In this document: positions 9,881-18,311 of the stretch, piece after piece | Numbering within the stretch: position 1 is the stretch's first letter | Layout: the number at the start of each line of letters is the position of its first letter | NCBI RefSeq assembly: GCF_012427845.1 | Contig: NZ_CP038498.1 | Location: 3,844,001 to 3,908,000, forward strand | Source of the DNA: Pectobacterium punjabense | Lineage (GTDB): Bacteria; Pseudomonadota; Gammaproteobacteria; Enterobacterales; Enterobacteriaceae | DNA length: 64,000 bases | Reading direction: 5' to 3' | The notes under the pieces: model-generated | What the model saw: the letters and a program-made list of their open reading frames with translations, nothing else | What the model was told of the DNA's origin: nothing | Database searches by the model: none | Made by a program: the position numbers and the translations under genes

Positions 9881-10058
9881 CCATGTTCAATAAAAAACCT
9901 AACGTTTCTAAATGTTTTTCATACCTAAAATAATTTTAAAAAACACTTAAACTTCTAAATATTATCAACCCGCAGTAATTTTAAACTGTTAGGTAAACGG
10001 TTGACCTTGATTAAGCAGGCAAAAAATAACGCTTAAATGACATATCTCACAATAAATA
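9881..10058. repeat. Diverged repeat, copy 1 (about 180 bp)
   Basis: This stretch matches 11562-11742 in the same orientation at roughly 70% by eye. Shared anchors are CCATGTTCAATAAAAA at the start, AATATTATCAA in the middle and AATAACGCTTAAAT followed by ATATCTCACAAT at the end. No ORF is conserved between the copies, so it is probably a non-coding or regulatory segment duplicated with cargo. Bases 9649-9880 before it are AT-rich and hold nothing I recognise. Confidence 0.65.
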
Positions 10059-10068
10059 TACAGTTCGA

Positions 10069-10344
10069 GATGAGCAGTATTGTTCAGTTGATTATCAGGC
10101 ATTTCTGAAACGACGTACACTGCGTGGTCGTGTGAGCGCCAGAGGTTTTCTGTTACGATAACGCCTGCGCGGAAAGTTTATTTCACACACTGAAAGTAGA
10201 ATGTATCCACGGGGAACGCTTTACCTGCAGAAAAATGATGCGCTCAACGGTATTTAATTATATTGAGCGCGATTACAATCCCACAGTGCCTGTGGCGGTC
10301 CCAGCCCAGAACAGTTTAAAAACCAAAACCCCGCTTAGGGTTTT
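10069..10344 (+). pseudogene. IS3-family transposase (OrfB) 3' remnant
   Basis: Translation in shifting frames recovers the end of an IS3-type transposase: YCSVDYQAFLKR, then [20 protein letters not shown] and [17 protein letters not shown], then [17 protein letters not shown] and a stop at 10338. The DNACAESFFHTLK-type block is the last part of the DDE domain. At least two frameshifts and the missing front show it is dead. A small hairpin (AAAACCC at 10325-10331 with GGGTTTT at 10338-10344) marks the end. Bases 10345-10548 to the next gene hold nothing recognisable. Confidence 0.8.
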
Positions 10345-10548
10345 GTCTACATTGGCTAGGTAGGATCAAAAGCTGGCATACGCACTGGGAAAATTGGTGG
10401 GCAGGGGAAGAAAAGTAGACTTACCGGATTAACATTTTTGGACTTGTAGTTGTAATGATTGAGCAACGCTGGACGATAACTAATAGATCCCATGTGTAAA
10501 CATGGTGCTTTTCAGCAAAAAAATATACTAACCATAATGAGAAAAACT

Positions 10549-11226
10549 ATGCCAAGAAAACGAATTTCTCCAGTTACACAGGCTGATGTCGTCATCAAAA
10601 GTAAGAGAAGATGTCCACTATGTGTTTTTATCGATGGTAATGAAACAGAACGCCCAGGACAAATTGCTCATCTAAATGGAGATAATACAGATGACAGGTT
10701 TGAAAACTTAGTCTGGCTTTGTCTAGAGCATCACGACAAGTTTGATTCAACAACTCGGCAAACCAAAAACTATACTGAAATTGAAGTAAGAACATACAGA
10801 AATAAGCTATATGAGAAATATGAAGATCGAGAGTTTAATGAAGAAGATATCAAACTGGTACGTACATACTTGCGGGAATATTCAGATATATTCACCTACA
10901 TCCTTTATGAATATAAAGAGTTGGCGTTCAAAATTGACTCTAATGTTATGCAGTCTATGTCCGAAATTCGCGACTTCTGGCACACTAATGCTCTTCGTTC
11001 ATTCACGCCGTCGATAAGAGAGATTCAGGATCATATCGCAAACAATATTACGGGAATTTTAGGAATATATGAGATAAGTATGTACGATATTGTTGGCACA
11101 TGGGTTAGATTTGATACTAAGAATTTTTCTCACGATATACTCAATGATAAGAAAATTGAAGTTGCTAGATTTGTTGATGCAATCGCCGATCATTATAAAA
11201 AACTTGAACGTATTGCGCTCCAATAA
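10549..11226 (+). CDS. HNH endonuclease-domain protein
   Basis: A 225-residue protein from ATG 10549; in-frame ATGs at 10492 and 10537 lack ribosome sites, while GAGAAAA precedes 10549. The N-terminal domain (about 1-90) has the HNH metal-finger layout: CPLC, then GQIAHLNGDNTDDRFENLVWLC and EHHDKFD, giving paired cysteines, the A-H-L motif, Asn and the final His pair. The rest is helical with no clear family. It stands alone between degenerate IS remnants. Stand-alone HNH proteins in islands are often nucleases of phage defence or toxins, but here this is only inference. Confidence 0.65.
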   Translation: MPRKRISPVTQADVVIKSKRRCPLCVFIDGNETERPGQIAHLNGDNTDDRFENLVWLCLEHHDKFDSTTRQTKNYTEIEVRTYRNKLYEKYEDREFNEEDIKLVRTYLREYSDIFTYILYEYKELAFKIDSNVMQSMSEIRDFWHTNALRSFTPSIREIQDHIANNITGILGIYEISMYDIVGTWVRFDTKNFSHDILNDKKIEVARFVDAIADHYKKLERIALQ

Positions 11227-11264
11227 AAATAAATAGTTGTTATTGATAGTTATAGTTCCTTTTG

Positions 11265-11297
11265 ATAATTCGCATATAGATGCTATATGCGAATTAT
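11265..11297. repeat. Perfect 15-bp stem hairpin behind the HNH gene
   Basis: ATAATTCGCATATAG (11265-11279) and its exact reverse complement (11283-11297) surround an ATG loop. There is no T-run on either side, so it is not a classic terminator. It may stabilise the 3' end of the HNH transcript or be a protein-binding palindrome. Confidence 0.6.
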
Positions 11298-11312
11298 TAA
11301 TGAGACTTAATT

Positions 11313-11396
11313 AAGATGTATCCACAGAGAACGCTTTACCAGCAGGGAAATGATATGCTCAACGCCATTTTAATTATATGAGTGAAATTATAATCG
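11313..11396 (+). pseudogene. Second, more decayed IS3 transposase remnant
   Basis: About 84 bp closely follow the piece of the first remnant around 10200-10284 (TGTATCCACAGAGAACGC against TGTATCCACGGGGAACGC, and AATGATATGCTCAACGCC against AATGATGCGCTCAACGGT). Several small indels are present. The same transposase end therefore occurs on both sides of the HNH gene. Confidence 0.7.
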
Positions 11397-11561
11397 ATGC
11401 ATGGAATATTTTTGGATGCATTAATTAGAAGCTGAACTGTATTGCGATCCATATCAACAATAAAGACCCTGATAGCTAACTCATGAATACAGAGTTTTTT
11501 TTCAAGTCAGACGGATCAGTGAGCTTCGCCAAAATCTTATCTCAGCAGATACTGCAAGTGC

Positions 11562-11742
11562 CATGTTCAATAAAAATAGCTAACTCTTCTCAACGATTTT
11601 TCACGCCTAAAAATTATCTAAACAACAAAACACTTAACCCTATGAATATTATCAATTCACAGTAACGGGAAACCATTAAGCGAACAGTTAATCTTGGTTA
11701 AACAGGCAAGAAATAACGCTTAAATAATATATCTCACAATCA
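11562..11742. repeat. Diverged repeat, copy 2
   Basis: Partner of 9881-10058 in the same orientation, ending with AATAACGCTTAAATAATATATCTC-like sequence. In copy 1 the repeat lies before the IS remnant; here it lies after it. The arrangement is therefore not a simple tandem duplication. Bases 11397-11561 between remnant and repeat hold nothing clear. Bases 11743-12017 are AT-rich with scattered GATCGAT-like words and no gene. Confidence 0.65.
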
Positions 11743-12017
11743 ATGTGAATATTGTCACTTACAGCATAGCTACCGTTTAAATCGCTCTGAGTGAAGTCCT
11801 GCGAGCTTCTGGTGGTGCTTGCTCTGTTTTAACACATCAAAACTTGGCCTATCCAACTGTCAAAACAGAAAAAAATTTAATACTATAAAACAATAAGTTA
11901 AATACATTTATCAGCATGGCTAGATTATGTCGTTAGTTTAGTCAAGAAAATATCGATCGTTATTACAGATCGATAAGTAACATATGATAGATTTTACCTA
12001 TTAAGAGTGATCTATTG

Positions 12018-12032
12018 ATCGTTACAAACGAT
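12018..12032 (+). repeat. 15-bp inverted repeat, left arm
   Basis: ATCGTTACAAACGAT occurs here and in exact reverse complement at 13162-13176. The pair brackets the lipoprotein and zinc-ribbon genes. Each arm is also nearly palindromic, as expected of an operator. The surrounding 12.0-12.2 kb sequence holds further ATCGAT/GATCG-type words. Confidence 0.55.
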
Positions 12033-12237
12033 TTTACTAAAGACAGTAATTAATCGAAAATCTAGAAAAACATAGCAACAGCTTAGTTGCAGCCTATATG
12101 GATGATAAGAATATAAATTCAATTTTTATTTTAAATAGATCGCTAATTGGATTTATCGCGATAAAAAATATCGATCATAAATATTTTCCGATAAGGTTGT
12201 TTTTATACATAAAAATTAAATATATAAGGAAAAGCCA

Positions 12238-12561
12238 ATGAAAAAACACTCACTTCTTGCAATTATTATTTCCTCTTCTTTTTTTCTTGCTGGTTGTAGT
12301 GATGAACCATCTGAAAAAGATATTTATAATGCCTTCAATGATGCCATTGAAGACTCTCGTAATGCTTCAGGATTAACTGGCTACAATCCCGAATTTTTAA
12401 ATAACATGCTCAAGTCAATAAAGAAAATAAATTGCTCAGAGCAGCAAGGAAAAAACTATAAATGTAATATAGAAATTGTCATAGAAAATAAAAAAGTAGA
12501 GCGTGAAGTTAATTTAACAAAAACAGATAAAGGGTGGAGAATACCAGACAGAATTTTTTAA
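12238..12561 (+). CDS. Small lipoprotein
   Basis: A 107-residue protein with a classic lipoprotein signal: Lys-rich start, hydrophobic segment and lipobox LAGC with Cys at about residue 20. It is predicted to be exported and lipidated; Ser-Asp after the Cys makes inner-membrane retention possible. The mature part is charged, with two Cys (NCSEQ and YKCNI) that could pair, and ends in KGWRIPDRIF, resembling DUF4878-like secreted domains. AAGGA lies seven bases before the ATG. A terminator follows at 12625-12653. Function unknown. Confidence 0.7.
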   Translation: MKKHSLLAIIISSSFFLAGCSDEPSEKDIYNAFNDAIEDSRNASGLTGYNPEFLNNMLKSIKKINCSEQQGKNYKCNIEIVIENKKVEREVNLTKTDKGWRIPDRIF

Positions 12562-12624
12562 TTACATTTAAAGAACTAATAAAAATAACAATTAAAAAAT
12601 TTTAATTACCCCCCATAAAATATA

Positions 12625-12653
12625 GAAAGGCTTCTGCTGGGAAGCTTTTTTAT
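12625..12653 (+). terminator. Terminator behind the lipoprotein gene
   Basis: Hairpin AAGGCTTC/GGAAGCTT with a short loop followed by six T residues, about 65 bp behind the stop codon. Confidence 0.65.
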
Positions 12654-12774
12654 AACCGCTTACTACTCATCTCTATTTTTATTAAAACAAAAAATAATCT
12701 AAAGTGTTTTCATGGTGAGATTTATCTCTCACCATATAACAGGCTTGTTTAATATTGGTGTTATACGTCAAAAA

Positions 12775-12795
12775 GAATGGGCATTCAGCCCATCC
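12775..12795 (-). terminator. Terminator behind the zinc-ribbon gene
   Basis: GAATGGGC and GCCCATCC form an 8-bp stem with one mismatch, flanked by T residues when read on the minus strand, 13 bp behind the stop of the minus-strand gene. Confidence 0.6.
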
Positions 12796-12807
12796 TTTTC
12801 AGGAATA

Positions 12808-13095
12808 TCATCTATACCATAGGGTTTTATTCCTATTTAATATACAAAAAAACAATAGAGGTAAGAAAAGACCGATTACAAAAATACTGATACCAATAGC
12901 AAAACTCTTTATTGACAACCCCACCAGCAGCCCAATAAAACCACCCAAAAAACCGCAAAATTTCGTAGCAACTCCAACCTTACGCTCTTGCAGCTTTAGG
13001 TGTCGCTGGACAGTTCTAACCTTTTCAGCACCACAACTACGACACACAGAAGCATCGTCATGCACAGGAGACTTACAGAATGGACATTCAGACAT
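12808..13095 (-). CDS. Zinc-ribbon, two-helix membrane protein
   Basis: A 95-residue protein. The N-terminus carries a zinc ribbon (CPFC at about 4-7 and CRSC at about 18-21), followed by a basic linker and two hydrophobic helices with glycine-rich packing (CGFLGGFIGLLVGLS and AIGISIFVIGLFLP). The ATG at 13095 is preferred over an in-frame GTG nine bases upstream because AAGGTGG lies five bases before it. Proteins with this layout are widespread, small and uncharacterised. It is transcribed toward the lipoprotein gene. Confidence 0.65.
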   Translation of the reverse strand: MSECPFCKSPVHDDASVCRSCGAEKVRTVQRHLKLQERKVGVATKFCGFLGGFIGLLVGLSIKSFAIGISIFVIGLFLPLLFFCILNRNKTLWYR

Positions 13096-13161
13096 GTTAA
13101 CCACCTTCTAATTACAATATAAGTAATTGATATAATTGATCTACATTGGATAACATGTCAT

Positions 13162-13176
13162 ATCGTTTGTAACGAT
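13162..13176 (-). repeat. 15-bp inverted repeat, right arm
   Basis: Exact reverse complement of 12018-12032. It lies about 65 bp upstream of the zinc-ribbon gene, where an operator could act. Bases 13177-13648 are AT-rich and hold no gene I can support. Confidence 0.55.
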
Positions 13177-13648
13177 AAAAGGCAAATTAACGATAGATTT
13201 AGACTATTAAAAAACAAGTATAGATCGCCATAACGAATCAAAAACCCAATCAAACCATGAATTTTCAATATGCATTGACTATCAAATGACCATTTTCAAT
13301 AGGATTTTATTAACTTTTTTTCTATAAGAAATACCAACTTTATGAAGCTTTATACTGCTTAGAGTTGATATAAAAAGATGGCATGTTTTGGTGATGGAAA
13401 ACGCTCACATACTGCGTGTAATTCCCCGCAATAAAACTATATAGAGTTATATGTCCCCATATATTTACCACTTAAATAAAAAAAACCATAAGCGGGTATT
13501 CCCTGTTTATTATTAGATGTTTTTTTCTGAGCGGTAAATTTTATCTACGCTCTCCTTGTTTTTCTGCTTTTTAAAATGACGTCAAAGGATTTATCGAATG
13601 AATAGAATACCTGCCGAGTGACGCGAGCAGACCAAAGGACGGATAGCC

Positions 13649-13753
13649 ATGCAGCAAAGCAGAAGTGTAAAATCCCCAACGGGAGCACTGACAACAAATG
13701 CCTCATCAAGCGCAGCGCTGTCAAATCGTCTTGCCTATGCTATTATGCCTTAA
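13649..13753 (+). CDS. 34-codon ORF near the island's right end (tentative)
   Basis: A Ser/Ala/Thr-rich 34-residue ORF (MQQSRSVKSPTGALTTN at the start, RLAYAIMP at the end) with AAGGAC about nine bases before its ATG. It is richer in G+C than the island. A strong terminator lies 160 bp behind. It may be a small protein or chance. Bases 13754-14115 otherwise hold that terminator and the amidohydrolase leader. Confidence 0.3.
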   Translation: MQQSRSVKSPTGALTTNASSSAALSNRLAYAIMP

Positions 13754-13911
13754 GAGACACAAGCTCTTCTCTTCCAGAGACTATGTTTGTAAAATTTACA
13801 CACTGTTAGTTATTTTATTAATCATGAATAAAATCATCAAGATAAAGCAAAAACAGACGTCAAGGTGAAAATAACCGTTCTAAGCGCGCCGTTTATCAAA
13901 ACATCCTATTG

Positions 13912-13937
13912 AAACCCCGATTTATCGGGGTTTTTCA
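13912..13937 (+). terminator. Strong terminator before the amidohydrolase
   Basis: AAACCCCGA (13912-13920) and TCGGGGTTT (13925-13933) around a TTTA loop, followed by T residues. No convincing gene of more than 34 codons lies directly upstream, so it may end a small RNA or small-protein transcript. Confidence 0.8.
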
Positions 13938-14115
13938 TTTTGTGATGAATGAAAAAACCGAAAATAAACAATCAACCAAAGAAATCATCACGTCATGTGC
14001 GTTTCGTGCTCAGCGGATAATCAGAGCACAATCGGTACAGTTATTTCTCCATCGCTACTGAAAAATAGCAAAGCCTTATCAATAAGGTATAAACGTTATA
14101 TATGGAGATATACGT

Positions 14116-15957
14116 ATGGAAAAAAATAGTGCACGTCGCACCGCTAACACGAGTCAATCCCAAAACACTGTCAAAAACACATCCTCGATACTGGCTAACT
14201 ACACGGCAACAGGACGCTATTCTTTTAGGCTCGCGGCACTGGCTGTCACCGTCTCAGGTTTGCTTTTTTCCTCACCCACGCTCATGGCGGCAGAAACGGC
14301 AGCGACTGCCGATTTAGTGTTACGCAATGGCAATATTTATACCGTTAATCAAGGTCAGCCGTGGGCAGAAGCCGTCGCGGTACGTGATGGCCGCTATGTT
14401 TTCATCGGTTCAAATGCGCAGGCAGCAGAGTTTATCGGCCCGAAAACACAGGTGGTTGACCTCAACGGCAGCATGGCAATGCCGGGGATTAATGATGTCC
14501 ATGCTCATCCGTTAGACGGAGGCTATGAAGATATTTATTCCTGTAACTTCGCACAAACAAGTTCACTGGATGACATTCTGAGTCAGGTCAGTGAATGTGC
14601 GAAAAAAGCAGGTCCCGGAGAATGGGTGATCGGTTCTGCCTGGGGCAGCCCACGTATGGCGGAGCTTTCTACCGCTGAAGCGCTGGCAAAATTGGATAAA
14701 GTCAGTAACGGGCGACCGGTGATTCTACGTGATGATTCTTACCATAACCGCTGGATTAACAGCGAAGCGATGCGTCTGGCCAATATCACTGCCCAGTCCG
14801 TTAGCCCAGCCGGTGGCGTCATTGTTAAAGATGCAAAAACAGGCGAACCCACTGGCCTGTTACAAGAATTCCCCGCGTTCCAGCATGTACAAAGCCTGGT
14901 CCCTGTACGCACAGAAGAACAACGTCTGACTTCAGGACGTGGGGCTGCAAAAACGATGGTGTCGTTAGGTATTACGGGCGTGCAGGAGGCGGTCAGTTCT
15001 GAAGTCAATCTACGTATCTGGAGCAAGATTGACCGGGCAGAGGGCCTGCCTCTGCGTATTATCGGTTCTATCGTCTCCACCCCGCTGTTGGATGAAGGCG
15101 CTGCGGGTATGGAGCTGGTTGCCCGACGCGATGTCTACCGCACCACGAACTTCCTTCCCGATCGTTTTAAATTTGTGTTGGATGGCGTCCCCCCAGCCCA
15201 CACTGCGAAGTTGATTGAGCCCTATCTGCCAACCAAAGCCCATGGCGATCACTATCACGGCGATACCCACTACACCACCGAGCAAGTCGTCGAAATTCTC
15301 TCCAAGCTGGATAAGCAAGGGATATCAACCAAACTTCATGCTGCGGGAGATGGTTCACTCCGTCTGGCGCTGGATGCCGTTGAGCAAGTGCGTAAAATTA
15401 ATGGACCAAATGGTCCGATGCACCAAATCGCGCATACGCATTTGATCTCCCCGCAAGATATGCCACGTTTTGCGCAGTTGCGGGTTGCCGCCGACCTCTC
15501 GCCGATGCTGTGGTTCCCATCCGATATGACTAACGCCAGCGTCGTGACCATTGGCGAAGAGCGAATGAAGGATTTTGTCCCAACGGTTAAATTGTTGCGT
15601 TCTGGCGCAGTGGTCGCTGGCGGTTCTGACTGGCCAGCCGGTGGCCCTACGCCATCTCCCTGGATCGGCATTGAAGGACTGGTAACACGCCAGAATCCGC
15701 TAGGTGATGCACCCGGTACATTGGCTCCTGAAGAGGCTGTCGATCTGTCTGAAGCGATCCGTATCTATACCATCAACAGCGCGAAAGCGATGGGCATAGA
15801 GAAAGAGACGGGATCGGTCGAGCTGGGTAAATCTGCCGATCTGATCGTATTGGATCGCCACTTGTTCAACGTACCGATCAAACAGGTTCATCGCGCCAAC
15901 GTGGTCAAAACGTATTTCAAAGGCCAGCTCGTCCATTCAGCGCCAGAGAAATCCTGA
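14116..15957 (+). CDS. Exported amidohydrolase (Amidohydro_3, YtcJ-like)
   Basis: A 613-residue metal-dependent hydrolase of the amidohydrolase superfamily; the substrate is unknown but would be an amide, imide or similar bond. The N-terminus has about 35 polar residues, then a hydrophobic stretch (LAALAVTVSGLLFSS) and a likely signal-peptidase site before AAETA (about 57), so it is probably periplasmic. Metal-binding positions visible are HAH (about 130-132), Lys in RFKFVLDG, His in TKLHAAGDG, His in AHTHLIS and the final Asp in GGSDWPAG (about 505). The ATG has GGAG nine bases upstream. It is monocistronic. Confidence 0.8.
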   Translation: MEKNSARRTANTSQSQNTVKNTSSILANYTATGRYSFRLAALAVTVSGLLFSSPTLMAAETAATADLVLRNGNIYTVNQGQPWAEAVAVRDGRYVFIGSNAQAAEFIGPKTQVVDLNGSMAMPGINDVHAHPLDGGYEDIYSCNFAQTSSLDDILSQVSECAKKAGPGEWVIGSAWGSPRMAELSTAEALAKLDKVSNGRPVILRDDSYHNRWINSEAMRLANITAQSVSPAGGVIVKDAKTGEPTGLLQEFPAFQHVQSLVPVRTEEQRLTSGRGAAKTMVSLGITGVQEAVSSEVNLRIWSKIDRAEGLPLRIIGSIVSTPLLDEGAAGMELVARRDVYRTTNFLPDRFKFVLDGVPPAHTAKLIEPYLPTKAHGDHYHGDTHYTTEQVVEILSKLDKQGISTKLHAAGDGSLRLALDAVEQVRKINGPNGPMHQIAHTHLISPQDMPRFAQLRVAADLSPMLWFPSDMTNASVVTIGEERMKDFVPTVKLLRSGAVVAGGSDWPAGGPTPSPWIGIEGLVTRQNPLGDAPGTLAPEEAVDLSEAIRIYTINSAKAMGIEKETGSVELGKSADLIVLDRHLFNVPIKQVHRANVVKTYFKGQLVHSAPEKS

Positions 15958-16174
15958 CGTCCAGTCTATTGCACCACATAAATATCAGGGGCGTCGATGC
16001 GGCGCCTCTGCAAACACCGCCCTTCCCTCCCCTCTCCGAATTGGTCCGCCTATCTCTCAATAAATGGCGGGGAACATCCGGCTATTCCGTTGCTATCTTA
16101 TTGCTATGAAAAGCAGCCTGATTTTCAGCACCAATTCGTAACTACAAAATATTCGCGACAACATGAGAGTAAAA

Positions 16175-16633
16175 ATGATGAATTTAGATCGGGAAATTAT
16201 AATTAATTCAGTCGAGCCAGATGATTACGATCAATGGCTGCCCTATTGGGAAAGTTATCAAACGTTCTATAACGTCCAGCTTCACGATGAAGTGACGGAA
16301 ACAACCTGGGATCGTTTTTTTAAAGCGGAGATTCCCGTGCACTGCGCCGTAGCGAGAGAAGGCTTACGCATTATCGGCTTCGTACACTTTGTTTTTCACG
16401 ATTCCACATGGGGAGTAAACTCTTATTGTTATTTAGAGGATCTGTTTGTTGCTCCGACCGCTCGCGGTAAAAACGTTGGCAAAAAACTCATTGAGTACGT
16501 GAGAGAAAAGGCGCAGGAAAAGCACTGCGATCGTCTGTATTGGCATACTCAGGAAACCAATAAAACAGCGCAGCGTCTTTATGATTGGGTGGCAGAAAAA
16601 CCGGGCGTTATCGAATATAGAATGCCGCTTTAA
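16175..16633 (+). CDS. GNAT-family N-acetyltransferase
   Basis: A protein of about 152 residues of the GNAT fold, transferring an acetyl group from acetyl-CoA to an amine. The acetyl-CoA loop is ARGKNVGKKL after the beta-strand YLEDLFVAPT, and the C-terminal block WHTQETNKTAQRLYDW is typical of motif B. The frame opens at 16163, but GAGAG fits ATG 16175 (or 16178) better. The acceptor is unknown. It stands alone, followed by a long repeat. Confidence 0.8.
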   Translation: MMNLDREIIINSVEPDDYDQWLPYWESYQTFYNVQLHDEVTETTWDRFFKAEIPVHCAVAREGLRIIGFVHFVFHDSTWGVNSYCYLEDLFVAPTARGKNVGKKLIEYVREKAQEKHCDRLYWHTQETNKTAQRLYDWVAEKPGVIEYRMPL

Positions 16634-16679
16634 TTATCAAACATTCGGCAGTAAAGTGACGCGTCGAAAACACCGTATA

Positions 16680-17024
16680 TATAACCTAAATAATTCGAGT
16701 TTCAAGAAAAAAACGGCAAGGCGTTTTTGAACAGCGTTTGCGCTGACCCCGAAGGGGTGAAGCCATAAGGCCGAATAACGCGGCAAGAGAAGGACAAATT
16801 CGTCGGGAACGAATTTGACCAGCCAACGGCTGGCCTTCGGTGAGAGACAGGATGTCTCTCATTTCATCCCGATGAGCTTACTCAGGTAAGTGATTCGGGT
16901 GACTGACAAATCTGCTAAAAGCAGATTTGAACGCTGCTTGCAGCGGCCCCTACGGGGCGAGGCTCACGCCAGTGTGCCGAGTATCGCAGCCAACGCACAT
17001 GCAACTTGAAGTATGACGGGTATA
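16680..17024. repeat. 345-bp intergenic repeat built of five hairpins
   Basis: A non-coding element with imperfect terminal inverted repeats: about 17 of 25 positions match between 16680-16704 and the reverse complement of 17000-17024. Inside lie perfect small palindromes: ACCCC/GGGGT (16746-16758), CAAATTCGT/ACGAATTTG (16795-16817), CCAGCC/GGCTGG (16819-16833), GAGAGACA/TGTCTCTC (16842-16860) and CAAATCTGCT/AGCAGATTTG (16907-16929). The ends (AATTCGAGTTTCAAG and CAACTTGAAGTATGACGGG) look like the terminal words of intergenic repeats seen in Pectobacterium and relatives. The downstream gene's first in-frame TTG lies in it and is unlikely as a start. Confidence 0.75.
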
Positions 17025-17038
17025 AATGGATTTATAAA

Positions 17039-17629
17039 ATGAACTACCAATCAACATCTCTTTTTATCTACACCGTCAGGATCTTTTTTGCGATTTGCCT
17101 CTGTGGCGCGCTGGCGCTTGTCGGCATCAGTTCACCAATCTTCTACCTGCTGGCGATGGGGCTGGTTTATCCCGTCATCCTCTCTCTGCGATTACACAGC
17201 CTGAGTGAAAAAGGCATCGTCTTTTTGCCAAAGGAAAAGAGTGAATGGATGGTCTATGTTCATGGCATCCCGGTGCGTGAAACCAGAACGTCATTAACCA
17301 ATCCGTATTTCTTTAGCGCCGAAAGCATACGGACGTTTTCCCTACGTGCCTACATAGGAAAGCTGCTGGTTCAGATCTGCGCCGTCATTTTATTGGTGCA
17401 GCAGACCATGACGGTCAACTGGCCGTGGCTTTATCTTGGCGTGGTTGTCGCCGCGCTCTGGTTTGCTTATGCCATTGCTATGACCATTATTGAACTTGTT
17501 TCAATTATGAGAGGACGCTGGTTTATCGAGAAACTCGTCTCTCCCAGTCAAAGCGAATGGTACGGTGGATATATCGATTTCCGCGACTATCGTGTCACGG
17601 TTCTTGAACGGCTGCTGTCACTGAAATAG
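17039..17629 (+). CDS. Multi-pass inner-membrane protein (hypothetical)
   Basis: A 196-residue protein with about four membrane helices (IFFAICLCGALALVGI, SPIFYLLAMGLVYPVIL, LLVQICAVILLV and LGVVVAALWFAYAIAM). A soluble segment with a VYVHGIPVRET stretch lies between the helix pairs. The ATG at 17039 is chosen because the frame's earlier TTG lies in the repeat. No family is recognised. It is followed by a convergent gene. Confidence 0.6.
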   Translation: MNYQSTSLFIYTVRIFFAICLCGALALVGISSPIFYLLAMGLVYPVILSLRLHSLSEKGIVFLPKEKSEWMVYVHGIPVRETRTSLTNPYFFSAESIRTFSLRAYIGKLLVQICAVILLVQQTMTVNWPWLYLGVVVAALWFAYAIAMTIIELVSIMRGRWFIEKLVSPSQSEWYGGYIDFRDYRVTVLERLLSLK

Positions 17630-17740
17630 CATCCCGTCTATTTCAGTCTCTGTACTGATTCTCTGACCACCACCAGTTCGGAGCGTTGGGCAATACAGTG
17701 ATGACGTCATTTGCTGCGCCTGCAAAGCAGGCGCCATACC

Positions 17741-18172
17741 TTATTGACGCATGCCGATCGCCAAGCGATTAAAGGCGCTCATCAGCGCAACGGCAAAACT
17801 CAGATCGGCGATCTCTGCATCGCTAAAATGCGCTTTCAGCGGTTCGAAATCTTCATCAGGCGCGTGGCTGCGAGCCACATCCACAAGTGATTCAGTCCAG
17901 GCCAGCGCCGCACGCTCGCGTTCATTGAACTGCGTGCTCACACGCCAGCCAGCCAGGCTGTCTAGCTTGGCATCCGGCACGCCGCCAGCACGCAGAGCCG
18001 ACGCATGCATCTCCAGGCAGAAAGCACAGCCATTAATTTGCGAAACACGCAAATAGACCAATTCGATCAACTGTTTTCCAAGGCTGCTCTTGTTCAGGGC
18101 TTTCTTGGTCATGCCCAACCCTTGATAGGCTTCTGGCGAGAGGGTTTGGTAGGGCAAGCGAAGCGTACTCAT
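17741..18172 (-). CDS. AhpD-like carboxymuconolactone decarboxylase-family protein
   Basis: A 143-residue member of the CMD/AhpD family, helical proteins with a redox-active CxxC. Here the motif is NGCAFCLEMHASALR (about residues 45-60), with the proton-relay Glu/His arrangement of AhpD-like peroxidase partners. The ATG at 18172 has GGAGAT six bases upstream; the longer frame up to 18238 lacks a site. It is probably co-transcribed with the GNAT gene before it and may serve in peroxide or xenobiotic defence. Confidence 0.82.
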   Translation of the reverse strand: MSTLRLPYQTLSPEAYQGLGMTKKALNKSSLGKQLIELVYLRVSQINGCAFCLEMHASALRAGGVPDAKLDSLAGWRVSTQFNERERAALAWTESLVDVARSHAPDEDFEPLKAHFSDAEIADLSFAVALMSAFNRLAIGMRQ

Positions 18173-18311
18173 AGAAGATCTCCAATAAGAAATGAAAGAA
18201 CGAGAAAAGAAGCGAACGCATAAAGCGTCTAAGCCCATGTTTCAACCGTTGGGGGGTTACAACCTTGCCATTAGAGGTGAACGTAACGTCGTTTTTCATG
18301 ACGCTTCACGC

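Larger units (their letters stand above)
3037..13760 (+). mobile_element. GInt-type genomic island behind ssb (right end uncertain)
   Basis: The AT-rich block between the ssb terminator and the GC-richer amidohydrolase begins with four tightly packed genes in one direction: three tyrosine recombinases of about 400, 520 and 670 residues and a small coiled-coil protein. This four-gene set defines GInt islands (ginABCD), reported from Pseudomonas and many other proteobacteria. Cargo genes follow as separate small units with their own spacers. The left end must lie between the ssb stop codon and ginA. The right end is not resolved: base composition changes between about 13.2 and 14.1 kb. An 11-base match (3049-3059 and 13663-13673) is a weak candidate for a repeated end. 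Confidence 0.6.

Noticed and set aside
11483..11665. 60-codon ORF overlapping repeat copy 2
   Set aside because: The frame is not kept in repeat copy 1 and has no ribosome site.
3049..13673. AAGTGTAAAAT at 3049 and 13663 as island attachment sites
   Set aside because: Eleven matching bases in AT-rich DNA over 10 kb can occur by chance; kept only as a weak candidate for the right end.
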